The translations under genes were made by a program, and so were the position numbers. A stretch of DNA of 24,977 nucleotides from CAZTME01 sp964614795 (GTDB lineage Bacteria > Patescibacteriota > Microgenomatia > UBA1400 > PJMF01): assembly GCA_964614795.1 (NCBI GenBank), contig CAZTME010000004.1:1-24977 (forward strand), in the 5' to 3' direction. Within the stretch, counting starts at the first letter, position 1. Each line of letters opens with the position of its first letter. The notes under the pieces are model-generated. The model saw only the letters and a program-made list of their open reading frames with translations, was not told where the DNA came from and made no database searches. Shown piece by piece: positions 8,713 to 18,600 of this stretch.

Positions 8713-8761
8713 AAAAATGTCCCCTGCGTTAAGTAGAAATGTCTCCTTTTGAAAAATATCC
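8713..8761. repeat. Short tandem AAATGTC-type repeats, possible IS-end remnant
   Basis: AAATGTCCCC at 8715, AAATGTCTCC at 8737 and AAATATCC at 8754 follow one another at 22- and 17-base steps. Repeated sites of this kind are found at the ends of some insertion sequences (IS21- and IS481-like), where transposase binds. No transposase gene is nearby, so this would be a solo remnant. The identification is weak. Confidence 0.25.
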
Positions 8762-8770
8762 TTTATGCCC

Positions 8771-8790
8771 TTAGTTCCCGGATGAACTAA
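8771..8790 (-). terminator. Hairpin downstream of the serine hydrolase gene
   Basis: Perfect 7-bp stem TTAGTTC / GAACTAA around CCGGAT, about 80 bp past the stop of the reverse-strand gene at 8872. It is not followed by a clear T run on that strand, so it may be a structural element rather than an intrinsic terminator. Confidence 0.25.
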
Positions 8791-8853
8791 TTGATCGTCG
8801 GTCTTCCTCAACTTTGCAGGCTAATAATTAGCAATATTAAATTTGCAATTAAA

Positions 8854-8868
8854 TAGACTTGTCACGAG
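8854..8868 (+). repeat. TAGACTTGTC motif, single copy
   Basis: TAGACTTGTCACGAG immediately adjoins the stop codon of the reverse-strand gene at 8872. It shares TAGACTTGTC with 11169-11178 and 23289-23298, and resembles the inverted pair at 4739-4907. Confidence 0.4.
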
Positions 8869-8871
8869 TTC

Positions 8872-9885
8872 TTAATTTTGATTTTTTTCCATGGAGGCGT
8901 TGATTTTATTCCAGGTAAGCGCAGATAAAGATTTAATGGCATTTTCTTGTTCTTTAAAATCATTTCCTCTGGTCATTATGCAAAGAATGTAGGGATTGTT
9001 GGGATAATAAACAATGCCGCAATCGTGCAACTGCTTTTGACCTGTTTCCTCAAGAAACCTCTCGCCGAATTTGTGAGCGATGGTGGTTTTTTCCGGAACG
9101 CCCGCCACCAAGCCGTTTTTAAATTGAGTTTGAGTGAGTATTTTTAATAAATTTGCAGAATTATCTTCAGAAATATAGGATGCATTATAGAGTAATCTAA
9201 GAAAAGTGGAGTATTGACGTACCGTAATGAAGTCTTTATCTGGAGAATCTCCAATTTGAGTGCCGGTTAATGCAATTAATTCTTCAAATAATTGTTGGTC
9301 GGAAATATTTCCCAACGCATTAAGTGCTTGATTATCTGAATCAATAATCATACTTTCTATCAGATTTTTGACCGGATAATATTCTCCACTTATTAATTTG
9401 GCACTGTGACTAGTATAGTTTTGAGGCAGTGTTTCTTGAGTAGAGGAGTAGAGAAGTTTTTCTTCTAAAATTGCCGGATTTTCCTCCGCTTGCTTATAAA
9501 GAGTAATTGCCAGTGGTAACTTGAGTAGACTGGCAGGCATGAATTTAGTGTCTTCTTTAATTGCGATCCAGTAGCCTGTTTTTAGCTCACGGAAGTAATA
9601 ACTGATTTTGTCTATCGCTGGAGTTGATTCCAGCTTATTTATTGAAATTCTGACATCACTTTCAAAAGGTGTAAGTAGTGTTTGCAGAGAGCCCTCCGGC
9701 TGGTCGCACCATAAGAGGGGATTGGTGAGTGAAGTTTTGCCTTTGGCAAAGATTTCCGGTTTGTTAAAAATTTTTGGCTTGTTGGCAAAATTAAGGGTGA
9801 TAATCACGCCAATAATTATCCCAATGAAGAGAATGCTTGAGGAGATGACGGCAATTTTGATTTTTTCGATTGGAATGGAGTACAT
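8872..9885 (-). CDS. Class-A beta-lactamase-like serine hydrolase, membrane anchored
   Basis: Member of the penicillin-recognising serine hydrolase superfamily (beta-lactamase/D,D-peptidase fold). Numbered from the ATG at 9885 (337 residues), a signal-anchor helix lies at about 11-34. The nucleophile motif S119-x-x-K122 is in MPASLLKL, and the second motif SDN is at 183-185 (MIIDSDNQALN). The third motif is K-F-G at 272-274 (AHKFGE) in place of KTG/KSG. A class-A omega-loop Glu (ExxLN) was not found where expected. The hydrolase domain is about residues 90-335. This favours a peptidoglycan D,D-carboxypeptidase-like or divergent role over true antibiotic hydrolysis, which is an inference. A TTG at 9903 would add six residues. 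No clear ribosome binding site precedes either start. Confidence 0.8.
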   Translation of the reverse strand: MYSIPIEKIKIAVISSSILFIGIIIGVIITLNFANKPKIFNKPEIFAKGKTSLTNPLLWCDQPEGSLQTLLTPFESDVRISINKLESTPAIDKISYYFRELKTGYWIAIKEDTKFMPASLLKLPLAITLYKQAEENPAILEEKLLYSSTQETLPQNYTSHSAKLISGEYYPVKNLIESMIIDSDNQALNALGNISDQQLFEELIALTGTQIGDSPDKDFITVRQYSTFLRLLYNASYISEDNSANLLKILTQTQFKNGLVAGVPEKTTIAHKFGERFLEETGQKQLHDCGIVYYPNNPYILCIMTRGNDFKEQENAIKSLSALTWNKINASMEKNQN

Positions 9886-10057
9886 AGTATTTTTAGTTAG
9901 CAATCACAAAACAAAGTGGCACTTTTTTTCGACTTCTTCATCTGTTTTAGAATGAGGTTAACCGGATGTTTGGTTTTAGAGTGCTATATATCCGCCATTT
10001 GGTTTTCTGTTTGCTCTAACTAGTAAATAGATTAGCACTAACTTCATAGAGAAGAAA

Positions 10058-10080
10058 GAGACACTTTAATTTCGTGTCCC
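10058..10080 (-). terminator. Possible intrinsic terminator after vapBC
   Basis: On the reverse strand, GGGACAC pairs with GTGTCTC (one mismatch) across a 9-base AT-rich loop, followed by TTTCTTC. It lies about 120 bp past the end of the toxin gene. The rest of 9886-10196 holds no intact gene. A forward-strand stretch around 10095-10170 reads TPSGEKKIGKADARVGQYAK and may be a gene scrap, but it has no start or recognisable family. Confidence 0.35.
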
Positions 10081-10196
10081 AAAAAGACTAAAAATCATCT
10101 CACTCCTTCAGGTGAAAAGAAAATTGGTAAGGCTGATGCGAGAGTCGGGCAATATGCAAAAATTGAATTGTTTTATTGTGCGAAAAATCTAGCAAA

Positions 10197-10610
10197 TTAT
10201 TTAAATGGATTGACTAAAGTAATTTCTTCATATTTGAATAAATGTTTGAAATTGTCACTAGCAATAGTATTTTCTCCATTGGTCAAAGCGGTAGCAACCA
10301 AATATGAATCAAAAATTTGGGTGCCGGTCACACGGTATTTCTTAACAAGTTGATAAAATAGCAACTCTGTTTCTTCAGCAGGGTATAAAACTGTCATATT
10401 TGTAGTAATAAGATTAATTGCCTTGAGGGCTTTTTGGGTTGAAAAGGGATGTGGATACTTCGTGTGAGTAATAATTCTTAGAGTTTCTAATATGTTTTGA
10501 TGAGCGAGACACAAATTTTGCAGATTGTTTTCTATAAACAATTGAGCGATCTGTTGCTTTGGTGAGTCATTATTGAGAGCGTAAATAATGATGTTTGAAT
10601 CAATCAGCAT
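10197..10610 (-). CDS. vapC: PIN-domain ribonuclease toxin, VapC-like
   Basis: Predicted Mg-dependent endoribonuclease of a type II toxin-antitoxin module. It is a single PIN domain of 137 residues with the acidic active-site set in order: Asp4 (MLIDSNIIIYAL), Glu42 (NILETLR), Asp101 (TQIFDSYLVATAL) and Asp119 (TIASDNFKHL). Its ATG lies inside the 3' end of the antitoxin gene, with an 11-base overlap, so translation is probably coupled. Length and architecture are normal for VapC, and no key residue is missing. Confidence 0.88.
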   Translation of the reverse strand: MLIDSNIIIYALNNDSPKQQIAQLFIENNLQNLCLAHQNILETLRIITHTKYPHPFSTQKALKAINLITTNMTVLYPAEETELLFYQLVKKYRVTGTQIFDSYLVATALTNGENTIASDNFKHLFKYEEITLVNPFK

Positions 10611-10824
10611 AAATTTCTTCTCTAGTTAAGTTGTCTAAAGAAGATCCTAGATTTTTACTCATAAACTTAATTTTTTTTAAGTTTTTTGTGGTGTTTTTTT
10701 GCATATATTGACTAATAGCTTGAGTAACTATAGGTTGAAACGTTGTGCGTTGTTTTATGGCGGTTATTTCAACCGCTGTTTTCATTTGTTGGGGTAGGCG
10801 AATTGTTGTTCGTATTAATTGCAT
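10600..10824 (-). CDS. vapB: Ribbon-helix-helix antitoxin, VapB-like
   Basis: DNA-binding antitoxin partner of the adjoining PIN toxin, 74 residues. Residues 1 to about 42 fit an RHH fold: the strand LIRTTIRLP, then helices QQMKTAVEITAIKQ and TFQPIVTQAISQYM. The C-terminal part (SLDNLTREEIYAD) would wrap the toxin. It precedes vapC and overlaps it by 11 bases, the standard order for this module. A strong inverted repeat lies 62-91 bp upstream and could be its operator. The reading frame ends in TGA, evidence for the standard genetic code. Confidence 0.8.
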   Translation of the reverse strand: MQLIRTTIRLPQQMKTAVEITAIKQRTTFQPIVTQAISQYMQKNTTKNLKKIKFMSKNLGSSLDNLTREEIYAD

Positions 10825-10885
10825 AGCTAATTAATTCTAATATTTCGATATTGAAATTGCTTTTTACTTATCAACTATGTATTAA

Positions 10886-10915
10886 TATTGACATATTTAT
10901 GTCTTTATGTCAATA
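10886..10915. promoter_or_regulatory. Palindromic operator/promoter candidate of vapBC
   Basis: Perfect 10-bp inverted repeat TATTGACATA (10886-10895) / TATGTCAATA (10906-10915) with a 10-bp spacer holding another TATGTC half-site. Each arm contains TTGACA, a consensus -35 hexamer, one on each strand. On the reverse strand a weak -10 (CAATAT) follows at 17 bp. This fits autoregulation of the toxin-antitoxin operon by its RHH antitoxin. Confidence 0.5.
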
Positions 10916-10950
10916 GTTAAACTTCTCAAGAGCATACGCTCGGCGTTTTA

Positions 10951-11033
10951 GATTGTTAAAAGCAGAGCTTGAGCTGCTGTGTGTCGGCTCCTTCATCCCC
11001 AAGGGAACTTACGGTCGGTGATTTTAGGGAGGT
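10951..11033 (-). repeat. Dispersed intergenic repeat, copy 2 (inverted)
   Basis: The reverse complement aligns along its length with 3289-3366: ACCTCCCTAAAATC, CGACCGTAAG, TTGGGGATGAAGGAGCCG, CAGCAGC, CAAGCTCTGCTT, AACAATC. It has a 5-base insertion (TTCCC) before TTGGGG relative to copy 1. The neighbouring 10926-10945, on the reverse strand CCGAGCGTATGCTCTTGAG, resembles the hairpin portion of copy 3. The 439-bp region 10825-11263 contains this repeat, the vapBC operator and a terminal-repeat pair, and no gene. Confidence 0.6.
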
Positions 11034-11165
11034 TGGATAAATAATGGTTATCCAGTCTTGAGAAAATCTAGCTCTCTCAAAACAAAATGGCGATTCTTGT
11101 CTTACTCAATTTTCAAGCAAGAGTTAACTATATCAAATCTGCTATTTCGTTTTAAACTCGCTATC

Positions 11166-11231
11166 TATTAGACTTGTCGTAAATTAAGAAGGTGATCAAT
11201 CGAATCTTGTTGTTATTGAGCAATAAGTCTA
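11166..11231. repeat. Inverted terminal-repeat pair, 66 bp
   Basis: TATTAGACTTGTCGT (11166-11180) faces GAGCAATAAGTCTA (11218-11231), whose inward reading is TAGACTTATTGCTC. The right end shares about 20 of 22 bases with the right end of the 4739-4907 pair, including TTGTTAYTGAGCRATAAG. The right arm can itself fold as TTATTG-AG-CAATAA. It lies just beyond the stop of the fibre gene. Confidence 0.5.
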
Positions 11232-11263
11232 TTGCAACCCAGATTTTCAATTTCATTGACAAT

Positions 11264-14200
11264 TTAATTCACCACCCACCAATTGAAAATGACGTCATTA
11301 TTTACCGGTTGGTCAAAGCCAATGGTAAAGCGCGCTTCGTTTAACTCCGGTGTATTGGGGTCGTCTGCCAGTTGTTCCTTGACGTAGATGGTTTGGTTGC
11401 CGGTACTGCCCTGAGGTGTGACGTAAATGAGTGACTCCGCCGAAACATTGGGGTTGGCAATGGTGAGTTGGGATGTGCCGGCTGTAATTTTGGCCTTGCC
11501 CGATTTTTTTGAAGAGGTGAGTTGGGTGTTTTCCCCCGGGTTTTGACCAGATAAGTCTTGACTGCCTAAGGCCAGACTGTCTGCGTTAACCTCCCCCGCA
11601 AACTCTGCTTTACCCTGCGCACTTATCGTTGCCACCGGTGTGCCTAGTTCATTCACAATCTCAAACCTGGACTGTGTTACTTCTCCCGTTTCTGTACTGG
11701 CACCTGCTACTTGGAACTGAATAGGTCTGTCAAAGGTGGTGGGGGTAACCAGATTGGTTAGTAAAGTAGAGTCAATAGTCACTGGCTTTTTAAACGTTAC
11801 CTCTCCATCGATTATTACCTTACCATCTGCCAGTAGGACCAAGCCATTCATTAAGTTTAATGCTCCTGTTTCCGGAGTAGAGATATAGAGTGTTTCTTCT
11901 TCTCTACAGACTAGTTCATCTTCTTCACTTAACTGTTCTCGCAGTAACGGATCTGTGCAAATACTACTGACGCTACTAATACTGACTCTATTACCTCTCA
12001 TACTAATGCCACCACTCATGACTAAGTCACCACCCACTTTAATATCACCTCCCAGTGCGGTGTTACCATTGACTTGCAGGTAGGTTTCAAAGAAACCGGC
12101 ATGAGCACCAAGGAGAGTAGGATTAACCGATAGTTCATCTAATGAAGAAGGATCCAGTACCGGTATGGAGTTAATATCTATTCCGGTAATACCGGCAATG
12201 ATCTCTCCACTCTTTGTAGCTTGTGGATCGTATCCAATTAACTGTTGCAGTAGAGAAGGAGCCACACTCTCTGTTAACAATCTATCAAAATCAACAATAG
12301 AACCGACAGTTAATGAACCGGAGATAGTAGCAGAGTAGAGTGAGGCAGTCATGGCATTTACTTGTTCAAACTCTGCCACTTTAGCTTCGAGAGCACTCAT
12401 GCGGGCAGAGCCATTGACATCCAGGACAAGTTGGTTGGGATCACCAGCTTCTGTGGTACTTCCCAGTACCACATTGTCTGCAGTGATGCTTCCAGATACA
12501 GAAGCAGTACCCGCGAGGATTTCTCCCAGCAGGCTTCTACTTGCCTCTAGAGTCTGTGTTTGTACAGTCTCTGTACTCAGTGTACCAGAAATGCTGGTAT
12601 CGTCGCCAATTGTAAGTTGTCCAAGCAGGGTGGTATTGCCATCTACGTTCAGGTTATCAGTAATATTGACACTTCTTGCCACCAGTCCTTCTAAAGTTGC
12701 GCTCCCCGTAGCTGTAATATCACCCGTTGTTATGGAATTAGCAGAAAGACTACCGGCACTAACGTCACCTACTTGTAAACCAGAAATAGTAGCAGTTCCT
12801 GCAGTTAACTCACTCACCTCTAACTGATTAATGACACTTCCTTCGGGTAGGGAAGTTACACTCCCTTGTCCCAGCAATCCTTGAGTTTGTAAATCTTGTA
12901 CTACTCCTGCTATATACTCACGAAGGGTAACACCGGCAATACTTAATGAATCGGCGGTAATGCTAAGAGAAGAAGTGGTAACATCAGCCAGAGTAGAAGT
13001 ACCAGTTACTGTGAGATCGGCCAATTTACTAACACCACTTACTGTGACATCTGCTAGGTTAGAAGCTCCAGTGACGGTAACATTGGTTAGATTGGTTGCT
13101 CCAGTTACTGTTGCATTTGCTAGGGTTGTAAGACCAGTAGCTGTAACATCAGCGAGAGTAGAGGTACCAGCAACTGTGAGATTGGCTAGTGTGCCAATTC
13201 CAGCAATGAGATTTCCAATTACAGCTTTGGCAGAAGCGCTGGTGATAGTTATTAATGAGTCGGTCGTTTGGTTGCGTACAACAGGATGCTCTGCAACTCC
13301 TTCAATTACTATTTCTCCTTTAGAATCAACCTTTGCATCTAATTCTTGCAGAGCTCGAGTTAGCACAACGGTAAGGCCACCATAATTTACTCCCAGTTTT
13401 CCATCCTCCGAGCTACTGACGAGTTCTGGAATAATTGGTTGCAATTCCTGTGCAATAAAACCAATTTGTGGCACTCCAGAGGAAATGACAGTGTATTGTG
13501 TAGGTCTGATCTTGTTTATTGTAGAAAGATCGTACTTGGTAAGATCTGCAATATTTGTTTTGAATGATCGATCAGATCCATTAACCCAAGCTCCAGTTGA
13601 ATTATTGTATGTTCCACCCCCCTGAGGCATACTAATTCCGCCACTATTGTTTATAACCATAAGATCGGTATATCCGCTCACAGAGTCTCTGTTTGGTACT
13701 TTTCGAAAATAGAAATGTGTATTGGCAGCATCCCATTTATTGAAAATTACAAATCCATCAGCGCTGCTATGAGGAGTAAGAACATGCCCTCCCATTCGCA
13801 ATGAGGTAGCATTTATGTTTCCATTAACAGTGAGGTCATACCCGGGAGTTGTTGTTTTAATCCCCACGTTGCCTCGCTGTGTAGCCAATAAAACATTGCT
13901 ACCACCACCGCCATTATTTGTACCGCCATCAATGTATACATTGCCACCAGCAACTGGCAATACACCCGCCCCATGGTTGCCTGCAGTTAGGTACAGATTT
14001 CCACCATTACCATTTCCACTGGGTGCTTGAATTGTGATAGTTCTACTGGTCGCAATGGTAAATCTTAAATTTCCATTAATATCAAGCTTCTCTCCTGGAC
14101 TCGTCGTTCCAATCCCCACGTTGCCTGTTAACCCTACTGAGCCATTACTTCCGACATAGGTTGTGATTGGAGTATAGCCAGCGACCAACCCACCTCTTGT

Positions 14201-15380
14201 CAACATTATGTTGTCAAAGTCGACTGTATGGCTACTACCCTCGGCTCTAACTCCAACGTACATTGTTACATTTGCAACATCATTTGTGTTTGTTGCTGTA
14301 AAGGTGGTGGAGCAGAGTACCCACTTGTTTAAGTTGGTGGTCACATCATAAGTATTTGGATTGCAAGCAACGTCGGCGACGTTTCTACCTGTAGCCGTTG
14401 TGGCAACCACCAATCTACCTTGGGATGCATCTCCACTGGCATTTATATTATGCACCCTCACTTTGGCGCTAAGCGTATAGGTTGCGCCTGGCTGAAGAAT
14501 CACCGCTTGGTTAACTCCGCCATCATTGGCAGTAGTAAAGTTATTTGTACCACTTAGTGGCGAATGAGCTTCAACTGTACCGCTGCCAGCACTAGCATCT
14601 ACTCCAAAATCCCTAGATGTCCAACCAGACATACCATCTTCTGCACCACCATTAAATACCAAATTAGCACCACCAAACTCTCCAAGTCCTATGGGGTTGT
14701 TATCTGATGGGATTTGAAGTTTGTCGATGGGTGTTGTGGTCCCTATCCCCAGCCCCGTACTTGTTCCATGAAGTAACGCGCCATTAAGGTTTAAGTGGTA
14801 GGTGCCATTGGCAGCAGCACCAAGCCCTAAGCGAGCAAATTGAGGAGTTGCAGATGTGTGAATATTTTGAGGCAGTGAGAGTGTCCAACTTCTATTTGTA
14901 GATAAGTCTTGAGCTCCAGTAGGATTGACTGTGATTTGATTTGTCGTACCATTTAAGGTAAGAGTTCTACTTGTTTGAACAAAGCTAGCTGAACTAATAC
15001 CATCCAACAAATCGGCATCTAAGCCAGAACCAGAGCCGTCGTTGCCACCATGCCAAATTTTGTTCCATGAATTCCATGCGGTTGCACTGGATGAGGTTCT
15101 CAACCATAAATTTGCATTATCTGTATAGGCCAATTGCAATGCGGGACCACCCGAAAAATCAGTTGCATTACCATATTTTCTCCAGGTCATGACGCCATTG
15201 TAGGTACCACCATCGGACAAACCGTTCGTACTATTACTTTTGAAATCAAATTTCACCAACGCACCAAAATCGTCTGGCTCGTCATTAACAGCCCTAGTAT
15301 CGATTGATCTAACATAGTAGGAGCTACCTGTTGTATCTTGATTAAGTGTTGGCACATCTGCTGCTTGAATGGCAGAAGAA
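11264..15380 (-). CDS. Giant phage-tail-fibre-like surface protein, C-terminal part (internal Peptidase_S74 domain)
   Basis: This is the 3' part of what I read as one gene with 15391-19002, separated by an assembly gap. There is no start codon at its left edge: the frame runs straight out of the Ns with SSAIQAADVPTLNQ. In order it holds a tail-fibre knob-like segment (about 15350-15010) with WNSWNKIWHGGNDG and DADLLDG, and VGIGTTxP fibre repeats near 14745, 14115 and 13865. A jelly-roll, CBM-like domain follows (about 14650-14190: NGGAEDGMSGW ... VDFDNIMLTRGG). Next is a Peptidase_S74 intramolecular chaperone domain (about 13590-13315: SDRSFKTNI, IGFIAQELQPIIPELV, LTRALQELDAKV). Seven tandem 11-residue units of the LADVTVTGTST type come next, then about 590 further residues of low-complexity beta-rich repeats ending IFNWWVVN. 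No LPxTG signal is present. In known proteins S74 lies at the extreme C-terminus and releases itself by Ser-Lys autocleavage. Here it is internal. Confidence 0.8.
12952..13185 (-). repeat. Tandem 33-bp coding repeat, seven units
   Basis: Encodes seven consecutive 11-residue units: VAGTSTLAD, ATGLTTLAN, VTGATNLTN, VTGASNLAD, VSGVSKLAD, VTGTSTLAD and SSLSITAD, each with two linking residues. The DNA is diverged between units, so this is an old duplication rather than a hypervariable tract. The periodic hydrophobic/Gly/Thr pattern suggests stacked beta-strands. Confidence 0.7.
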
Positions 15381-15637
15381 NNNNNNNNNNCCAACCGTTG
15401 CCAGAATTAAGAAAACCCTGACTTGTGCCATCCCCGTAATATGTTCCCCTCCAGGTTCCATTTGATCCTAAAAGGCGTATTGCGGATGCTGTAGTTTGAT
15501 TAGATCTAAATTGCCATGATGCCCAGTTTCCTGTTCCATCTGCGGTGACAGTTCTGGCGCCACTTACAAGCGATCCAGCACTTCCTGTTGTATCTTGATT
15601 AAGTGTTGGCACATCTGCTGCTTGAATGGCAGAAGAA
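15327..15637 (-). repeat. Perfect 54-bp direct repeat at the assembly gap
   Basis: 15327-15380 and 15584-15637 are identical and encode the same segment, SSAIQAADVPTLNQDTTG. The first copy ends exactly at the N run. This explains the break: the assembler could not cross a repeat within the fibre gene. Confidence 0.85.
15381..15390. other. Assembly gap (10 N)
   Basis: Placeholder of unknown true length. The two coding frames on either side differ by one position. They join in frame if the real gap length leaves remainder 2 on division by 3. The apparent frame switch is therefore an artefact and not a frameshift in the gene. Confidence 0.95.
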
Positions 15638-18600
15638 ACAAAGTTTGTACCATTACCTCGTAGGTATTGACCACTGGCGGCAGCGTTGTTGATGCGAAAG
15701 CCAGTAGTAGCACTAATTGTTCCCACAACATGTAAGTTCCCGTGAGTTGGGCTCGTCGTGCCAATACCCACATTGCCATTTGCTAGCACTGCCAATCCGG
15801 AGCCAGCAGTGGAGTTGGATTGAATACGAGCAATAACGCCATTTGTTACAGCACCTGTATTGGCTACATAAAGTAGTCCATTAGTGGAATTTCCACTTGC
15901 ATAGGAGGAGGTGAGTGCCAAACCGGTTCCAGTGGTTAATGAATTTGCGGTTATGGTAAAAAATGTGCCAGTAGTAGCTGTGCTACTAAAAGTGGTGGTA
16001 TTTGTAGAATGACTGAGAGTGAGGTTGCCGTCTGGATTAGTCAAAGCATTCCACTTAAGAGATGTAGCAGGTACGGTATTTGTCCAGGTAGGTGGATTGT
16101 CAGCTCCACCCGAAATTAAGAACTGACCACTTGTCCCTGCAGTATTATTTGGCATTAAAGCGCCAGAGAACTTCACATTGCCAACAACGTCTAATGCTTG
16201 GGTTGGAGAGGTAGAGCCGATACCAACTAGGCCATTACTTAATATACTTACTCTTCTATTTGCCAAGGCCGTTCCACCTGTAAACAGATCAATTCTGTCT
16301 TGAGATTTTATGTACATGTCTCTGCCAGAACCGGTATTGTAAATATAGGTTGCTCCAGCCCAGTCAGCAGTTGTATAGCCGGAGCCAATGCTTCCAAAAG
16401 TTAGCATATTTCCTGCATCATTTTCGAAAGAACCCTCAGCATAACCAGCGGTAGTGTTATTGGTGCTTTTAAACTTAACCATGTGTTGATTACCAACCAC
16501 ATTGAAAAGATTTGTTGGCCCCGTCGTCCCAATACCAACATTGCCATCTGCAGAAATTGTAAGTCTATCCGCCCCTCCAGTAGCCAACCGTAAAATATCT
16601 GTTCCTCCAGAATACATACCCGTATTAGTATCGGATGAAAAAGAGAAGGTGGGAGCTCCCACCGTGCCGTTGGCACCCAGTAACAATCTTCCGCTGGTAA
16701 TCACACTCACTCCGCCAACTTGGACATTCCCGGAAACTAAATTTAAGTTATCACTGCTAGCCAAATCCAATCTATTTGCCAAACCTCTACTCAACACCAC
16801 ATCACCACCAATAGTAATCGCTCCGGTGGTGGCGATAGTACCTATATTTTCCAAGTTGCCACTACTATCAATGCGACGAGTGCCACCAGAAGCTCCGGTA
16901 TACAAACCGGTGGTGGCATTCACACTTCCCGGAGCTCGAAAATCCAGGGGAATGCTTAAAGTCACTGTGCCAGTGTTGTTATCTGCTGAAATTTGATTAG
17001 TTGTTCCATAAACGGATGAAACTCCAAAACTACTTAAGTTGCCAGTATCCACCAGTTCTCTATTCCCCCAAAACAAATTACCACTTGGAGCTCCACCACT
17101 GGATTGAGTATTAAGTACATTATGAGTACTGCTGGTGGTGCCAAGCCTAATGGCTCCCGCCACCTGTAACATTTGAGTAGGAGAACTGGTGCCAATACCT
17201 ACATTACCGGTACCAGCAGGAACCAATGATAAATGCTCGTTGGTGGGAGTAGTTAAATCATTGGTAATACCTGAGAAAGTCACTGAATTGGTCGCAAAAG
17301 TTGGACCGTTATTAAAAACAACCAAACCAGAACCAGTTTCATCGGATATGGAAAGAGCGACATTAGCAGAAGAAATACTGGTAGTTAGAGCTCCACCCGT
17401 AGTGGTGGAAACCAATCTATTGGCGGTTAAACCACCTATGGTGGCTGTTCCATCCACCTGTAAGTTACTTTTGACTAGTGTTTCACCTAAACCTCCAGGA
17501 TCCAGCGTAATATTACCATTACCAACCGTACTTAAAGTAAGAGTAGTACCACTCACACTCATACCTGTGGTAGAACGTAGGGAAGTACCACTGGGAACAG
17601 CAAACACTACTTCACCACTACTGTTCACTACCGGTACCGTATTAGCGGTAGCACTACTGGAAGCAGGATACCCTTGTAGTGTTTCTGTATTGAGTGCATA
17701 GGGAACACTCTTAATACTTTGACGAGGAGTTAAGACTTCACTACCTACTTCAACCTGTAACCAGACACTACTATTCTCACTAAAGACATCATCACTAATC
17801 TCATCTCCACACTCATCTCCCAGTCCTGTAGCAAAGATACCATCTTGATCGGGATCTACATTACAAGTACCACTCCATAACTCAGTTCCTCCCAGTCCCG
17901 GACCTGTATCAAACAATCTAAAGGTCATGGCTGTACTACCGGTCACAGGATTAGTACCTACATCTGTTAACCTTCCTTGGAAAGATAATGTTCTAGCCGG
18001 TCTAGTTAAAGTAGAAGGAAAAGCAAAAGAAGGAGTGGGATCGGAGAAGAATTGGGCTTGAGCAAATAACCCGAAACCTAAGACCGAAACGAGCAAAGCC
18101 AAAGTACTCAATCCCATTTGTAACATGGTGCCGAAGGGTTTGATTTTAATGATGGTATTTTCGGAAGGAGTTTGAGTTTCTTTGTCGACCTCTTTTTCTT
18201 CTGCAGAAATTGGCTTTTTTCTCTCGGTTATTTTCGAAGTTCCGGCATGTTGTTCAACTGTCCTATAATTAGAGGAAATTTTGGCAGAATTTCTTTGCTC
18301 TTCATTTGCTATAAACAAATCAGATTGATGATCATGACGTTGGATGAGTTCATCGGGAATGGTAATGGGCTGAAATGAGCTTGGAGTGGGAGGATCGACA
18401 ATCGGAGCGCCAAAATTGAGAGCGAAATGACCAAGTTTTTCCGCCTGATTTTCTTCAAGAGCACCATGCTGTGCCTGCCATTTGGCAAATTGAGCAATGG
18501 TGGTGAGTTTTCGCTTAATGGTTGCCGGTGCCAGACCAATTCTCTCTTGAGACTTGGCAAACTCGATCAATCGGGTTTCGGTGAAGAGTTCTTCGAATCG

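Noticed and set aside
10168..10353. Forward-strand 61-codon frame overlapping vapC
   Set aside because: Most of it is antisense to the PIN toxin, and its start has no ribosome binding site.
12952..13185. CRISPR-like array because of regular 33-bp spacing
   Set aside because: The units are contiguous coding repeats without unique spacers and stay in frame as 11-residue units.
12351..13385. Long forward-strand open frames opposite the fibre gene (also near 13815-14030, 16502-16996, 17189-17701)
   Set aside because: They are Pro/Val/Thr-rich mirror translations of the Gly/Thr/Ser repeats on the reverse strand, lack domains, and lie inside a confident gene.
15253..15394. Apparent programmed frameshift or overlapping genes at the junction of the two fibre frames
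   Set aside because: The switch coincides with ten Ns, and the repeat on both sides shows which frame is right on each side. It is a gap-length artefact.
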